Both the position numbers and the translations under genes were made by a program. The notes under the pieces are model-generated. The model did not search any database. It was given only the letters and a program-made list of their open reading frames with translations, and was not told the origin of the DNA. A stretch of DNA of 46,420 bases from Zancudomyces culisetae. Taxonomy: Eukaryota > Kickxellomycota > Harpellomycetes > Harpellales > Legeriomycetaceae. Numbering within the stretch: position 1 is the stretch's first letter; each line of letters begins with the position of its first letter. Shown piece by piece: positions 10,653 to 21,926 of the stretch. The stretch covers positions 1-46,420 of the forward strand of contig LSSK01001872.1 of assembly GCA_001969505.1 (NCBI GenBank), written 5' to 3'.

Positions 10653-13359
10653 ATGTTGCTGGGTAACGATATTAGTGAAGAGTTCGCCCTTGAGGTCCGA
10701 AAAAACGTTGAACTCATTTACGGCATCCCGAATGTTTCAAGTGCATACATATCCAAAACAAAGATAGCTGGTATGTACAATCTGGAATACGAAACAAAAC
10801 AGCTGGATTTCGTTAGAGACACAGCCAGAACGAATCATCACCAATGCAGTATTACCTTTGATTCCGGAAACGCAGGTCAGGCTGCAGTGGTATCACAATC
10901 AGGTGCTATAGAAATGGATGGTATATTGGATTACAGATACGAGCCTACATCAGGGAATACCAGAAAGGTTGTTTTAAAATCTACCCAGGCTAAAGGCACT
11001 GAGAAGCGCTATGTAGAAGTAAGTATTTATTTCCTTTCTCTATTTCACTTTTTTTTTCACTTTCTTTTTTTCTTTTGATGGTTTCGATATTAGATGGTAG
11101 TGACGGTATGTTTAAGCATCTAAAAATTTGGTTGAGTTGATAGCTGATTCTTCTTGAACCCCTTATTTTTTAGATTTGGAATAGCCACCAGCTAGAGCGC
11201 TGTTTGGATGTTACAGATATTCATGGAAAATTTTACACTGATGGTAACACGTTTTTTCCTGTCATTCTTTTGATTATCGGGACATCCCATCTCTTCACCG
11301 CTCGTGGTGTAGTGGGTTGACATATACTTAAATTTAAAGTATTCCGAATTCATTGACTGCAGGTCTTTATTTACTATATCCAAAGTATTATGCCCAGCAA
11401 CATGTGGTAAAGATATAGAAAAACCAAAATTTAGGATCAAAGTCAAAATGTGCATAATGTATATAACTAGAAACCTTTGGAAGTTTGGAATGGTCTCACT
11501 CAGGAAAATACATAGTATACATGGCCGAGCCTAAAGAGTTTGATGCCGCAAAACCGATTTATAAATTGGGATCTGATGAGGAACCAAGTGTTGACAACAA
11601 GGGGAAGGATAAAGAAAAAGTAAAGGAAAAACCCAAGGCAGGTATGGCAGATCAGCGGAAATACGAATTCAATGAGGATTATGGAGAAACCTTCACGGGC
11701 AAAAGACCGCCGGTCATGGTTCTAGTAGACATTTACAAGAACGAGGTCCGACAGGTTGAAGGTGAATTGGCCAAAATGAGAGGTGTGCAACCAGGGCAGC
11801 CCAGGTGGGTCAAAAGAAACATTGGAAATGAAGAAGAGAAAGAGTTTGTTATTTTTACAGGATACAAGGTTGAGCCAAGACACATTGGGCTGGTGTATTG
11901 CACCAATCGTCCGTCTGATCTCTATATTTGCGATGTAGAAGGCTGCAATGTCAAGTGTGTGACAAAGTCGGATTATAATGCACGATCACCAAGACCAGTT
12001 ATTGGGAAGGCCTCGGAGATAGTGTACCTGAGTACCAAAATTGGAGGACCTCATGCAAATATCAACAAGCTGATGCATTTGGATCTGGACAGCTTGGAAA
12101 TAACCGAAATAGTTCCAGAGGTACATACCCCAAGCCAAGAACAGACCGAAAGTTTTCCAAGCAATTTCCCGGGATTGTATTTTAATCAACTTCCCAGAGA
12201 TCCTTGGATGGAAATGGGCAGCGGAAACAAACTTCTTTTCTGCTCTTCTATCTGGTACAGCAACAATGTGTTGTTGGCGATAGACATTTGTAAAAAAAAA
12301 GTGTTTACACTCAGCGAATGTATCAACAACCAAGGATCAACGTCATTTCTAACAGTATGCGATGATGGAACGTTAGTTGTATCTATTTCCACACCAAACC
12401 AGGTCCCCGATATCTATTTTGGTACAGTGAGTGTAAACAATAATGGAAACTCCGTTTGTGTAAAGGAATGGATACCTCTTGGTCTATTATCACACACTGA
12501 AACCGCAAAAATGCTAAAGGAAAGCGTGGAGCATAGTATTGTTAAATTCCCAGAAAACACTAAAAACTTGGAGGTTATATTGACAAAACCTAAATCCAAA
12601 AATGATCTTAGCAGGCATTTCCATACTGATGATCTCCCTCCCCTCGCGATCTATCCTCATGGAGGTCCACATGCAACATGCATATCCGGGCTTAGTGCCA
12701 TTCCTACTATATTAACTATGCTGGGATTTGCTGTTGCCCAAGTCAACTATACCGGCAGTCTTGGATTTGGCCAGGATGCCGTAAATGAACTGATTGGAAA
12801 AATTGGTGAACTGGAAGTGGACGAAACTGTTTATGTAGCCAAAGACTTGGCTGAAAACAAAAAATTGGTAAGCAAGGAAAAATGGGTTTACAATGGTGGC
12901 TCACATTCAGGCTTCATGGGCGCTCATATTGCGGGAAAGTATCCAGGTTTGTTCAAGGCGATTGTCTTGCGTAACCCAGTAATAAATCTCGGCGAGATGA
13001 TATCCAAAACAGACATTCCAGACTGGTGTTTCAATGAAATAGGGCTTGAGTTTGATTACGATATGATCGACGCTGCTTCTACTTTGCTGACCCCAGAGAA
13101 CTACAAAAAAATGTGGGAGTCCAGTCCTCAAAGATTCTATGCTAATGTCACTGATCCAGTACTACTCAACATTGGTGCTGGTGACAGAAGAGTGCCTCCA
13201 GAACAGGGCTATCAGTATCACAGATTGCTCAAAGCAAACAAAAAGTGCCATACCGAGTGTAGGGTATATCCAAACGTGGGCCATCCTCTAGATACTGTCG
13301 AAGCCATCCGGGATTCTGTAGTTGGATTTGTTTTGTTCTATTATCGATTTTTGTCATAG
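10653..13359 (+). CDS. APEH: acylaminoacyl peptidase (acylamino-acid-releasing enzyme)
   Basis: Three exons: 10653-11018, 11174-11243 and 11471-13359; 774 residues against about 730 in animals. A cytosolic serine peptidase of the prolyl oligopeptidase family that removes N-acylated residues from peptides. The N-terminal part is a beta-propeller; FGSLEWSHS after the second splice matches the animal FGCLSWSHS position. The C-terminal alpha/beta-hydrolase domain contains HGGPHA (oxyanion region), VNYTGSLGFGQD, the nucleophile elbow GGSHSGF with Ser623, RNPVIN, TDIPDWC, Asp717 in GAGDRRVPP and His750 in VGHPLD. The human elbow is GGSHGGF, so one glycine is serine here. An acidic/basic insertion follows residue about 170 (DNKGKDKEKVKEKPK). 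Confidence 0.93.
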
Positions 13360-13414
13360 ATCACAGTATCGTTGCTCCTCTCTTTAATATTTATTCTATG
13401 TCACTGTGTCATTC

Positions 13415-13927
13415 TTAAATGTCTAGTGCATTTATGGTGTTTTCGGATTGCTGGATTAATTCTTTTGCCTTAAAATCTGTTTCTATATCAGAGATTTCCT
13501 TATCCTTTTTCGCGTATAATCGTAAAATGACATTTCTATCGTGTTTAATCGCAGCGACCTGGCACTTTCTTATGCTCCCACTGATGTGGATAACCCTGAT
13601 TTTGGCGTTCATGTTTGACTTACTATCTGTGTTGAAATCTCTGATCAGTGTCATTGCCATCCACACCATCCTGTAATGATCCCTTGCAACTCTCAGTATA
13701 CCCAAATTTGTAACTGGGCTAAAATATTTTACATTCATATTTCCTAGTATCAGCCCGTACCCAACATCCCCAAAATTCTGGCTAATTGTTGTTTTAATCT
13801 TTCCTTCGATTTCATACATGCTGAGCGCATTACTTGGCTGAGGTTGTTTTTCTGATAGTAGCCTGCTATGCAGTGCCTCCTCAAATTCAATCTCGAAACA
13901 AATGTATCTGTTTTTGAATCTAACCAT
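13415..13927 (-). CDS. POP5: RNase P/MRP subunit Pop5
   Basis: Single-exon, 170 residues, the usual Pop5 length. It is a protein subunit of nuclear RNase P (tRNA 5' processing) and RNase MRP (rRNA processing). Seen: the family N-terminus MVRFKNRYICFEIEF, the central NFGDVGYGLILGNMNVKYFSPVTNLGILRVARDHYRMVW-type core (about residues 51-90), and HISGSIRKCQ near 114-123, equivalent to VGGTIRTCQ in human POP5. The tail is charged. It is convergent with the APEH gene; the stop codons are only 55 bases apart, so the two transcripts probably overlap at their 3' ends. Confidence 0.92.
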   Translation of the reverse strand: MVRFKNRYICFEIEFEEALHSRLLSEKQPQPSNALSMYEIEGKIKTTISQNFGDVGYGLILGNMNVKYFSPVTNLGILRVARDHYRMVWMAMTLIRDFNTDSKSNMNAKIRVIHISGSIRKCQVAAIKHDRNVILRLYAKKDKEISDIETDFKAKELIQQSENTINALDI

Positions 13928-14638
13928 TGCTGTATTGAAGTTAACGTTTTTTTTGAATTCCGTACTTTTAGGGTTTTCCAGAGCCTGTGGTAATGATGTT
14001 GATTTTTCTCTATTTATTATAACGATTTTCTATACAAACTTTAACCTCGTGTTTTATTGGTAAAGAAAAATTTTTTTTGATAAATTTTTGGGAAAACAGG
14101 GCGAGAACTCTCAAACAAATTAATCAAATACACATCCAATAAATTCGATGTGAACGGTTTACTACATGTGTGGGTAAAAATACAAACACGTTCGCCGGAC
14201 AATATATCGGGGGATGGGGGTCGGGCTAGAGCAAAGCTGCATACCACACATCGATCATGACGCGTATAAAAACAACACATAAATATTATAATGACGGAAT
14301 TATTCTCGGATTATCAAATAGACCTGGGTTGATTAATACCTAGTGACGTGTTTTTGACGGTTATTAAAGCCCCGCAACTGATCTTACAATTGTGCAGAGA
14401 ATCATATGCATTTCATTTTGTTTTTTTTAATACGTCTGTGTGTGTATGCGCTTAAATCGACCTGTGTATGCTTGTTGGTGCACTACAGACCTAGCTTGGT
14501 TCTCAGTCACTTGGTTTTACTTTTTTTTTCACCACTAGACCTATCAATAGATGAGGGGAGGGATTCTTTGTAAGTGCCTAGTGTCAATCATTCATTTTCT
14601 TTGGTAGTTTACAAATGTCTTTTTCACAAAAATGAATC
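13928..14638. other. intergenic, upstream of POP5
   Basis: Holds the POP5 promoter and the 3' side of the minus-strand spliced locus at 14639-15189. TG-rich and T-run stretches are present. No convincing coding segment was seen, although one or more 3' exons of the neighbouring locus could lie here. Confidence 0.35.
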
Positions 14639-15189
14639 CTAAGTATTTACTCTGAGCTCTTCAGAATGGACTACTGCCTGAGTGAGCATACATATATCTG
14701 CGTAATGGTAGCTACTCCCATATCTTTGTAATTTCTCAAACCTTCCTTCAACTGATCCTGCTTCGTCATTAGCGTATACCTGAATACTTCCCTTTTCTGT
14801 GCGGATGATTTCCTAATAAAAATAAATGACAAAATGGTAAACCTGAATGAGATTTGAGCCGCTTTCTACACACCAATACACTTCTCTCTTCAACTTTAAA
14901 AATTATATATGAATAAACAGAGTAGTATAATCTTTTAGAATGATAACGCCACATCACACCATTAAAGGAATATTAGCATATGGAATGTAACAAACGCCTG
15001 TCTCCCAATTATTTGCAGATGAGTTTTCATATTTCACTAAAAACTGGTTGTGTTTTTAGTTTAGGTTATGCAAAGAAAAGGTGAGGTATTACACTTACAT
15101 ATACACATGAATTACTGTTAGTATATTTCCCATGGATTCTGAAATCCACCTTTTCTTCTCCCCTCAACCATCTCTGACTCGCTGGATTG
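14639..15189 (-). CDS. spliced gene, possible Mediator subunit Med20; 5' end unresolved
   Basis: Three consecutive minus-strand exons join in frame: 15099-15189, 14960-15043 and 14639-14812 (about 115 residues, stop at 14639-14641). The first begins after TATAG with two bases supplied by an unseen upstream exon. The translation reads as a real beta-rich protein: RWLRGEEKVDFRIHGKY, CVYFLVKYENSS, GVCYIPYANIPLM, then GRFEKLQRYGSSYHYADI. The order W..DFR, a VYFLVKYEN-like strand and a YxYADI..LTQ strand recalls the TRFP/Med20 family of the Mediator head, but this is pattern memory, not a search. The final beta-strands expected for Med20 are missing; AGA|GTAAATAC near the stop could be a further donor. 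The middle donor is GTGTGA, which is weak. Confidence 0.45.
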
Positions 15190-17099
15190 CTATAGATAAT
15201 TTAGCTGCTTCAATTTTGAGATTAAAAAAAGCCTAGAATTCCAGTCCTTGGTATTTTGGACCTATCTGGTAGTCTTTAATTGTGCTTGTGCTCCATTTTG
15301 TTTTATATTTTTTCAGATTTTTCAGATTTTTCCTATTGTGTAAACAAAATTGCTTGCTATGTAACAATACTATAAAGCCGATTTGGTCTACCAAGACGAG
15401 TGTTAGTTCAAATAGCCCTCCCATCACACATAGACAATAAAAGAAAGTGGCATGTCTTTTCATATTTGCATGCGATAAACTATGCCTCATTTCTTTGGCT
15501 TTTGATGCCTAAAATATTGACTGTTTCATATACTTATTTATCTAACTTTTAAACAATATCAATAAAAACTATGGGTTGTTATCAATTTTATCCATATATT
15601 ATATTTTAAAAGGCTGCAGTGAAGATAATTGGCAAATATACAGAATATAGATTGCCATTTCATACAAATAATTATCGTTAATAGAAAGATCAAGGATAAA
15701 TTTTGTGCTTTCCGCTCAATTATTGCAAATCATTCCTCTGTTTGGCCAGTTTCTACCAATGGTGTTTGCAGAAACTGTGTTTGTGTAAATCAGAATTAAA
15801 CGGTACATTATTTAGGCAGCAAATATTTGAATGAAAATCTACAAAGTTGTTTTTTAATCCGCACATATCATCTAACTAAATCACCTAACTTCAACTAAAA
15901 AGACAACAGCCAGATGCACAATAGGTGAAACAAGAGTCCGGATATCAAGGTATTACCTATAATCAAAGGTCAATTTTATCATGAATAGATGTTGCTAAGA
16001 TGACTTTAAACTAAATTCGGAAAGTTTGATCTATTTGCTTTTCTTGGTAAAAGCTCATTCTCTGGGCAAGAGCATACATTTAACATTTAAATGCTGTAAT
16101 CCAAAAAATAAACGAATGAGCAAAGGGAAATGGCAAAGAAAAGGGAATGGCAACAGACCCTATTTAAGAGCTAAAACCATCCTGACCAATTTCTAAGTGG
16201 GCAACATATACGTAATTTCAGTAGTACTAAATTTTTATCGAACTAATAGAATTTCATTTTTATATGGCTTGGGAAAAAAACGGAACGTGAAATTATTGAT
16301 TATTATTTTTGCACATGGCTCGTATTAGCCAAGTTAAAAGAGAGTATCCTAATACAGATAACTGTCCAATAGAGAAACAGTCAGGGCAATAGTATGGGAG
16401 TATTTTGATCCCTTCTAATCGTATTTATTTGCGAGGTTTAGTTGCGAATCAACTAAAACCAAACTAAAAATGAGTATTAACCAATGGATTTGCTGACTGT
16501 TCTCAAGTTATTGGCTTTTTGGATTCAAAACATCAATGAAAAATAAGATATGATTTTGTTTAGAAAACAAAAAAAATTTTGAAAAAATCAAGGGTTGAAA
16601 CGAGACAAAGCCGTGGTTGGAACCAGTGCCATTCCAGTTGTGACAGGTAAAGGTGGGCTCAACACACGTATTTCATAATCTGGGCTCTTTAAAAATATAC
16701 TGGGAAAAATGCGAATCAAGTCAAAAACAAAATAAATCTTTTTTGCTATCATTTTCTATTTGTCTTGGGGATTTGTGAATGGCATATGTGTTTATAGTAA
16801 GGAAAAAATAATCAAAAGTTTCAGGTCAAAGAAACAGGAATTTAATAGGGAAAAAAGGTGTATGATAATATAAACGGATTTTAGGCCTGTTATACGCTCA
16901 CAAATACATATATATATCATTATATAGACATATCCTTTCTGCTTTTTCCAACAAGTAACACAGCCTTATCAACAGTCAAGTGTGCACACATATCAACTCT
17001 ATTTATTTTGATCGTGAAGTAACAATATTAAAATTTTTGCAGATACACAAAAACATAAATTCAAGAAAGCAATAGGACATCAGATAGATCTGCCAAAGC
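15190..17099. other. gene-poor interval upstream of the P5B ATPase
   Basis: About 1.9 kb, AT-rich, without a convincing long frame. At 15233-15490 a minus-strand frame encodes a hydrophobic helix and a basic tail; it may contain the missing first exon of the 14.6-15.2 kb locus, but no donor gives the required phase cleanly. The last few hundred bases should contain the ATPase promoter and leader. Confidence 0.35.
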
Positions 17100-20000
17100 A
17101 TGATTAAACTTGTTCTTATACCCATACTTTGTCTGACTAGGCATTCACTAGCAACGCCTGCATTTAATGTAGTCAACGGCGTTGATGTTAATGGGCAGAA
17201 ATGCCCGCTACCAACTCTAAACAGACTTGCCTGCCCACTTATTTGTGTTACTGATATTTCTAATTGTCCGGAAGGTACCAAACCCAGTTGTGGTAAGGGA
17301 CTAACATACTGTCAAGATGGCACCTGTAAGAAGACATGCGCTGGCGTAACATCTTCTCCATGCTATTGTAAAAAGGACCTTACGCTGCTTTCGGATAACG
17401 TAAAAGCAATGTACCCCTGTGGTGATTATATTGCGAGTAGAGTTCAAAACTTTAACGCATCGGATTCATCAATAACAAAAAACGCCTGCCTAAATGCTCT
17501 TGGTATCAGTGAGATTGACGACTGGAGTCTCGACTCGGAAGCAAGCAGAATATTTTTGGATTGCCCTGCTGTCGCCCCACCAAAGGTTACACTAAAAGAA
17601 CCCATGTTTATTGCGTTCTGGACAACAGTAACTCTGCAATTTGTTACATTTATTTCCTGGCTATTCTACAAACAGTCAACAGAAAGTGCAATTAGGAAAA
17701 AGGATGTGGCATACAAAAACAGCAACTCAATTTTTGTTAGTGGCGATAAAACACCACCAAAAGTAGAAAATGATAGAGTATATAATTATGAAAAAGAAGG
17801 CTATGGTAACCACATCGATGGACGAAGGGCGAGCTCCACTTTGTTTTCATCAACCAGCGTGGACTTGGGATACTTTAAAATCAAATCATACAAATCAAAC
17901 ACTCTAGGAAAAATCGGCCTATATAACATATACTTAACGATGGCACTATGTACATCATTTCTCTTTACACTATGTCTGGATTACTATGGACTTTTAAATG
18001 GCGTTGGAGCAGGGCTATTTTACGCAAATTATGACTGTCTTGGACAGTATTTCATAGTGGTATGGTCGTTTTTGCTTGTATGGGTTATTGTTCTTTTGGT
18101 GTTCCGCGAACGAATCTTGAACTTTTTCCGAATTAATACCACCCTAAAAGAAGGTGATTATGTTCAAGTCGAACAAAAAAAGGATCCAACAGTACTACAA
18201 AATATCAAGTACTCATTCCTTGTAAGATTGGTGCTGAAGTGGGAAAAGTGGTATAAAGATCGATTCGGTAAAGAAATGATTGTGCAAACATACAAAATCA
18301 TGAAAGGAACAAATGGAACCAGATACTTTGTGTATAATAGTGTGCGGTATGTCTATAATGAACAAGAGGCCACATATCTACCCATCACATACGATCTTGG
18401 TGAAACCAACAGAGAACTTCTCCAACATGTCGGCGGTCTAACCTCGGAAGAGGCAACAGAGAGGCTAGAACGAATAGGACCAAATTTTGTTCCAGTACAC
18501 GTTCCAAGCTACCCGAGAGCATTGTTCAACGAGGTTATGGGATTTTTCTATATCTATCAATTTATGATGCTTTGGCTTTTCTATTACTATGCATACTGGC
18601 AAATCGGTATAGTTAACACTGTGGTAATATTGGTTTCAATCCTGATCAAAGTAATAACTGGTGTTAAAGCAACAAAGAGATTGAGAGACCTTGCCGAACA
18701 TAAAGATATCTGCCATGTTATCAGGAATGGAGCAGTTACAGAAATAAGCACTACAGATCTGGTGGTTGGAGATATGCTGGTACTTGAGGGCGATAAATTT
18801 TCACCATGTGACTGTGTATTAGTATCCGGAGACGTGGTTGTGGATGAGTGCTCATTGACAGGCGAGGCAATGCCAGTGAGAAAATTCCCCGTTAAAGATG
18901 ACGACAATGTTTATGAAAAATTATCCTCAGGAAAACTAAACACAATTTTAGCTGGAACTCGTATTTTACAGAGCAACCCATCAAACAAAAAACATGCCTA
19001 TGGGCTGGTTACTGCTACTGGAATCACCACTGAGAAGGGCCAAATGATACAGAAAATATTGTATCCGGCAGAAATCTTATTTATCTTCAACATTGAGATA
19101 AAAGTGGTTATGACCATCTTGGGAATCCAGGGTATTATTTGGTTCTGTCTTGCATTGTACTTGCTGAAGTACAGTCCTGTTGGTTCATGGTTTTCGGCTA
19201 TTTACGCACTTATCGAAATTATAAGTCCTATTTTGCCTGCTGCTCTGGTTATTGGACAAACAGTTGCTGTTCAGCGTCTAAGAAAGAAGGGAGTGCACTG
19301 TGTCGATGTTCCAAGGGTAATGCTTGCTGGAAAAATTCAAATATTTTGTTTTGATAAGACAGGGACATTGACAAAGGAAGGATTGGATTTTTATGGCCTC
19401 GTACAAACGGAATATGGGCGTGACTCTAATCTTGAAAACATGTTGAATCTAGGAAATCCCAGTACTGTTAAAGAGCTAACTGACACGTTAGCCGATAATG
19501 TCAAGGATTTTGGCGCATTAACTGAGCTTGCATTGGGTACTTGCCACTCTGTAACGGAGCTTGATGGAAAATTGATAGGAAACCCAGTAGATGTTGAGAT
19601 GTTTACAAATACACACCGTACAATTAAGCTAAACGAATCTGATAGCAGTAAAGCTATAGTCAGCCCACCTCAAGATGTAAAATCAAACGCAAATTTCATT
19701 ACCGATCATGCTGAGGTTGTCAAGCAATTTGAATTTATTCACCACCGACAATCAATGAGTGTGGTTGTAAGGTATCCAAATTCAGCCAATTCACGTCTTT
19801 TGCACGTATTTGCTAAAGGATCCTTTGAAAAGATTCTTGAAAAGTGTAACCCGGGATCAATCCCAGCAAACTACCACTCGATAGCAGAATTTTATGCAAA
19901 GCAAGGTTGTTATGTTCTAGCAATTGCTCACAAGGTAATAGATGAAACTCAGACTGCAAAAAAGGCTGTAAACACCATGCTAGATACTGATGAAAACGGA

Positions 20001-21479
20001 GATTCGGGTGAGTGGAACAGGGATGAAATCGAATGTGACTTGAATTTGGTATGTTTGATCTTGTTCAAGAACCTACTGAAAGAGGATACTGGTGCAGCAA
20101 TAGATGAGATAAAGAAATCAAATACCAGAGTTGTAATGATTACAGGTGATGCGACACTAACAGGAATAAACATAGCAAGGAAGTCGGGAATGATCAATTA
20201 TGGAAGAAGAGTGATCTTGGGTGATGTTTCTGAATCCGAAGCACAAAATAGACCCAACGAGTCTCCTAATGACATTCAAAACACAGATACGGTTGCATGG
20301 ACTGATGTGGATACAGAGCAAAGTGTCGATATACACGAACTTGAACAGTCAGGAAGCGAGCCATATGACTTAGCACTTACCAGTAGAGCCTTCAACAGGC
20401 TACACAACGCAGGAAAGCTAGACAAATCCATTTTGATGAATACAAGAATTTTCGGGCGAATGACACCAAAGGATAAGGTTGATTGTATCAAGCTACACAT
20501 GAAGTACGGGATTACTGCAATGTGTGGCGATGGAGGAAATGATTGTGGCGCTTTACGTGTTGCACATGTGGGGCTGGCCATGTCAAACTCTGAAGCTTCT
20601 ATTGTCTCACCATTTAGTACTGCCAAAAAGAGCGTGTTTTCGTGTGTAGAGTTATTGAGTCAGGGCAGAGGTGCGCTAGCAACTTCATTTGCCAACTACA
20701 AGTTCTTGATGCTTTATGGCCAAACCATGGCTATGTTTAAATTTTTTTCCATGTACTTCTCATCCCTTCTTTCTCTACCAGTATGGATAACTATTGATGG
20801 ACTTATTACTGTTGGTATGTCCTTGTCAATTTCGCTGAGTAAGCCTGTGGAAAAGTTAGCCAATATCAGACCTACAGCCCGTTTGTTTGGTCCTACAACC
20901 ATGCTTTCTACTGTGGGCCAGGTTTTGATAAATTGGACTTTTATGATAGTGTGCCTCATTATCCTATACAGACAGCCTTGGTATAGATGTCACGAATTGG
21001 ATGCTTCCACAATTGATTTGAAGATGTGGTGGTTGCTTGGAGACAACTATGAGGCCATGACGGTTGGAATTACAATTATGTTCCAGTTTGTCAACAGTGG
21101 GTTTATCTACAACTTTGGTTATAAATTTCGTCGATTCTGGTTTAGGAACTACGTTCTAGTTATAATTTATCTGGCCTTTATTTCTGTGCTAACTGTTGTT
21201 GTCTTGTTGCCACCAAATGTCATTGGATGTCTTTACAGAATGAACTGTGGTGATAAGGATGTTTTGCAAGAGTTGGGATATAAACCTCCAGGCATGTACA
21301 TCGAACCATATAATATCCCACAAGGACACAATGTCTATCCTCCCAAGTTTAGGCTTTTCATGTGGATATACTGCCTTGCTAATGTATGTGTTGGAATATT
21401 GTGGGAGGTTCTAGTCGTTATTGGTCCTATCGGTGCATACTTTTCAAAAAGACACGGTAAAAAGAATTACTACCAGTAG
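17100..21479 (+). CDS. P5B-type P-type ATPase (ATP13A2/Ypk9 family)
   Basis: Intronless, 1459 residues. P5B pumps of lysosome/vacuole and endosome membranes transport polyamines or cations; Ypk9 and ATP13A2 are the reference members. Seen: an N-terminal signal-like hydrophobic stretch (1-18), then a Cys-rich, presumably luminal domain (about 30-165) with more than a dozen cysteines, and several membrane helices. Then come the actuator motif LTGEA (586-590), the M4 motif SPILP (709-713), the phosphorylation site D752KTGTLT followed by the P5-typical KEGLDFYG, KGSFEK in the nucleotide domain, MITGDATLTG, and the hinge GDGGND (1143-1148) followed by CGALRVAHVG. The C-terminal membrane helices are complete. 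M4 is usually PPALP in P5B, and the actuator motif usually TGES. Length and gene integrity argue for a functional pump. Confidence 0.92.
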   Translation: MIKLVLIPILCLTRHSLATPAFNVVNGVDVNGQKCPLPTLNRLACPLICVTDISNCPEGTKPSCGKGLTYCQDGTCKKTCAGVTSSPCYCKKDLTLLSDNVKAMYPCGDYIASRVQNFNASDSSITKNACLNALGISEIDDWSLDSEASRIFLDCPAVAPPKVTLKEPMFIAFWTTVTLQFVTFISWLFYKQSTESAIRKKDVAYKNSNSIFVSGDKTPPKVENDRVYNYEKEGYGNHIDGRRASSTLFSSTSVDLGYFKIKSYKSNTLGKIGLYNIYLTMALCTSFLFTLCLDYYGLLNGVGAGLFYANYDCLGQYFIVVWSFLLVWVIVLLVFRERILNFFRINTTLKEGDYVQVEQKKDPTVLQNIKYSFLVRLVLKWEKWYKDRFGKEMIVQTYKIMKGTNGTRYFVYNSVRYVYNEQEATYLPITYDLGETNRELLQHVGGLTSEEATERLERIGPNFVPVHVPSYPRALFNEVMGFFYIYQFMMLWLFYYYAYWQIGIVNTVVILVSILIKVITGVKATKRLRDLAEHKDICHVIRNGAVTEISTTDLVVGDMLVLEGDKFSPCDCVLVSGDVVVDECSLTGEAMPVRKFPVKDDDNVYEKLSSGKLNTILAGTRILQSNPSNKKHAYGLVTATGITTEKGQMIQKILYPAEILFIFNIEIKVVMTILGIQGIIWFCLALYLLKYSPVGSWFSAIYALIEIISPILPAALVIGQTVAVQRLRKKGVHCVDVPRVMLAGKIQIFCFDKTGTLTKEGLDFYGLVQTEYGRDSNLENMLNLGNPSTVKELTDTLADNVKDFGALTELALGTCHSVTELDGKLIGNPVDVEMFTNTHRTIKLNESDSSKAIVSPPQDVKSNANFITDHAEVVKQFEFIHHRQSMSVVVRYPNSANSRLLHVFAKGSFEKILEKCNPGSIPANYHSIAEFYAKQGCYVLAIAHKVIDETQTAKKAVNTMLDTDENGDSGEWNRDEIECDLNLVCLILFKNLLKEDTGAAIDEIKKSNTRVVMITGDATLTGINIARKSGMINYGRRVILGDVSESEAQNRPNESPNDIQNTDTVAWTDVDTEQSVDIHELEQSGSEPYDLALTSRAFNRLHNAGKLDKSILMNTRIFGRMTPKDKVDCIKLHMKYGITAMCGDGGNDCGALRVAHVGLAMSNSEASIVSPFSTAKKSVFSCVELLSQGRGALATSFANYKFLMLYGQTMAMFKFFSMYFSSLLSLPVWITIDGLITVGMSLSISLSKPVEKLANIRPTARLFGPTTMLSTVGQVLINWTFMIVCLIILYRQPWYRCHELDASTIDLKMWWLLGDNYEAMTVGITIMFQFVNSGFIYNFGYKFRRFWFRNYVLVIIYLAFISVLTVVVLLPPNVIGCLYRMNCGDKDVLQELGYKPPGMYIEPYNIPQGHNVYPPKFRLFMWIYCLANVCVGILWEVLVVIGPIGAYFSKRHGKKNYYQ

Positions 21480-21926
21480 ACACATGTTCTTGTGCTACTA
21501 GCCCCTTTGTGTGTTACAAATATGTTGGGTGTCCTTATTTATTTATTTTTTGCTTTTAGTTTCTGCAAGCTTTATTGTTGATTTGTTAATTTATTAATTA
21601 TTATTTCTACAGTTATTTACCCAATTAAATACTAACGTTAATGGTCTTTCACAAAAATAAACTCATATTCACACATACCTTTTTATGGTTAAGATACTTT
21701 AACTTCCGCAACTCCAAGAAATACATCATATCGAGCCAATAAAGAGTAGCGTGAAAGTGAAAAACTAAGTACCGTTTCATGGAAACTACAGAATTTTGCT
21801 GAAATAACAAGAGCATTCAAACTTTTTTTCCCCATTTATTCACAAACTAAATGAAAGCTATTGCTTGACAATTGGTCTTTTTTTAAATAGAGGAAATCCG
21901 GGGAATTAATGTAGCGGTATTCCACA
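21480..21926. other. intergenic, ATPase 3' UTR and CCZ1 promoter
   Basis: Two tandem genes are separated by 447 AT-rich bases with AATAAA-like strings near 21655 and 21740. Nothing else recognised. Confidence 0.4.

Noticed and set aside
14041-14280. Minus frame of 79 codons upstream of POP5
   Set aside because: Unstructured composition ending in poly-lysine/phenylalanine from A/T runs, no homology and no splice context.
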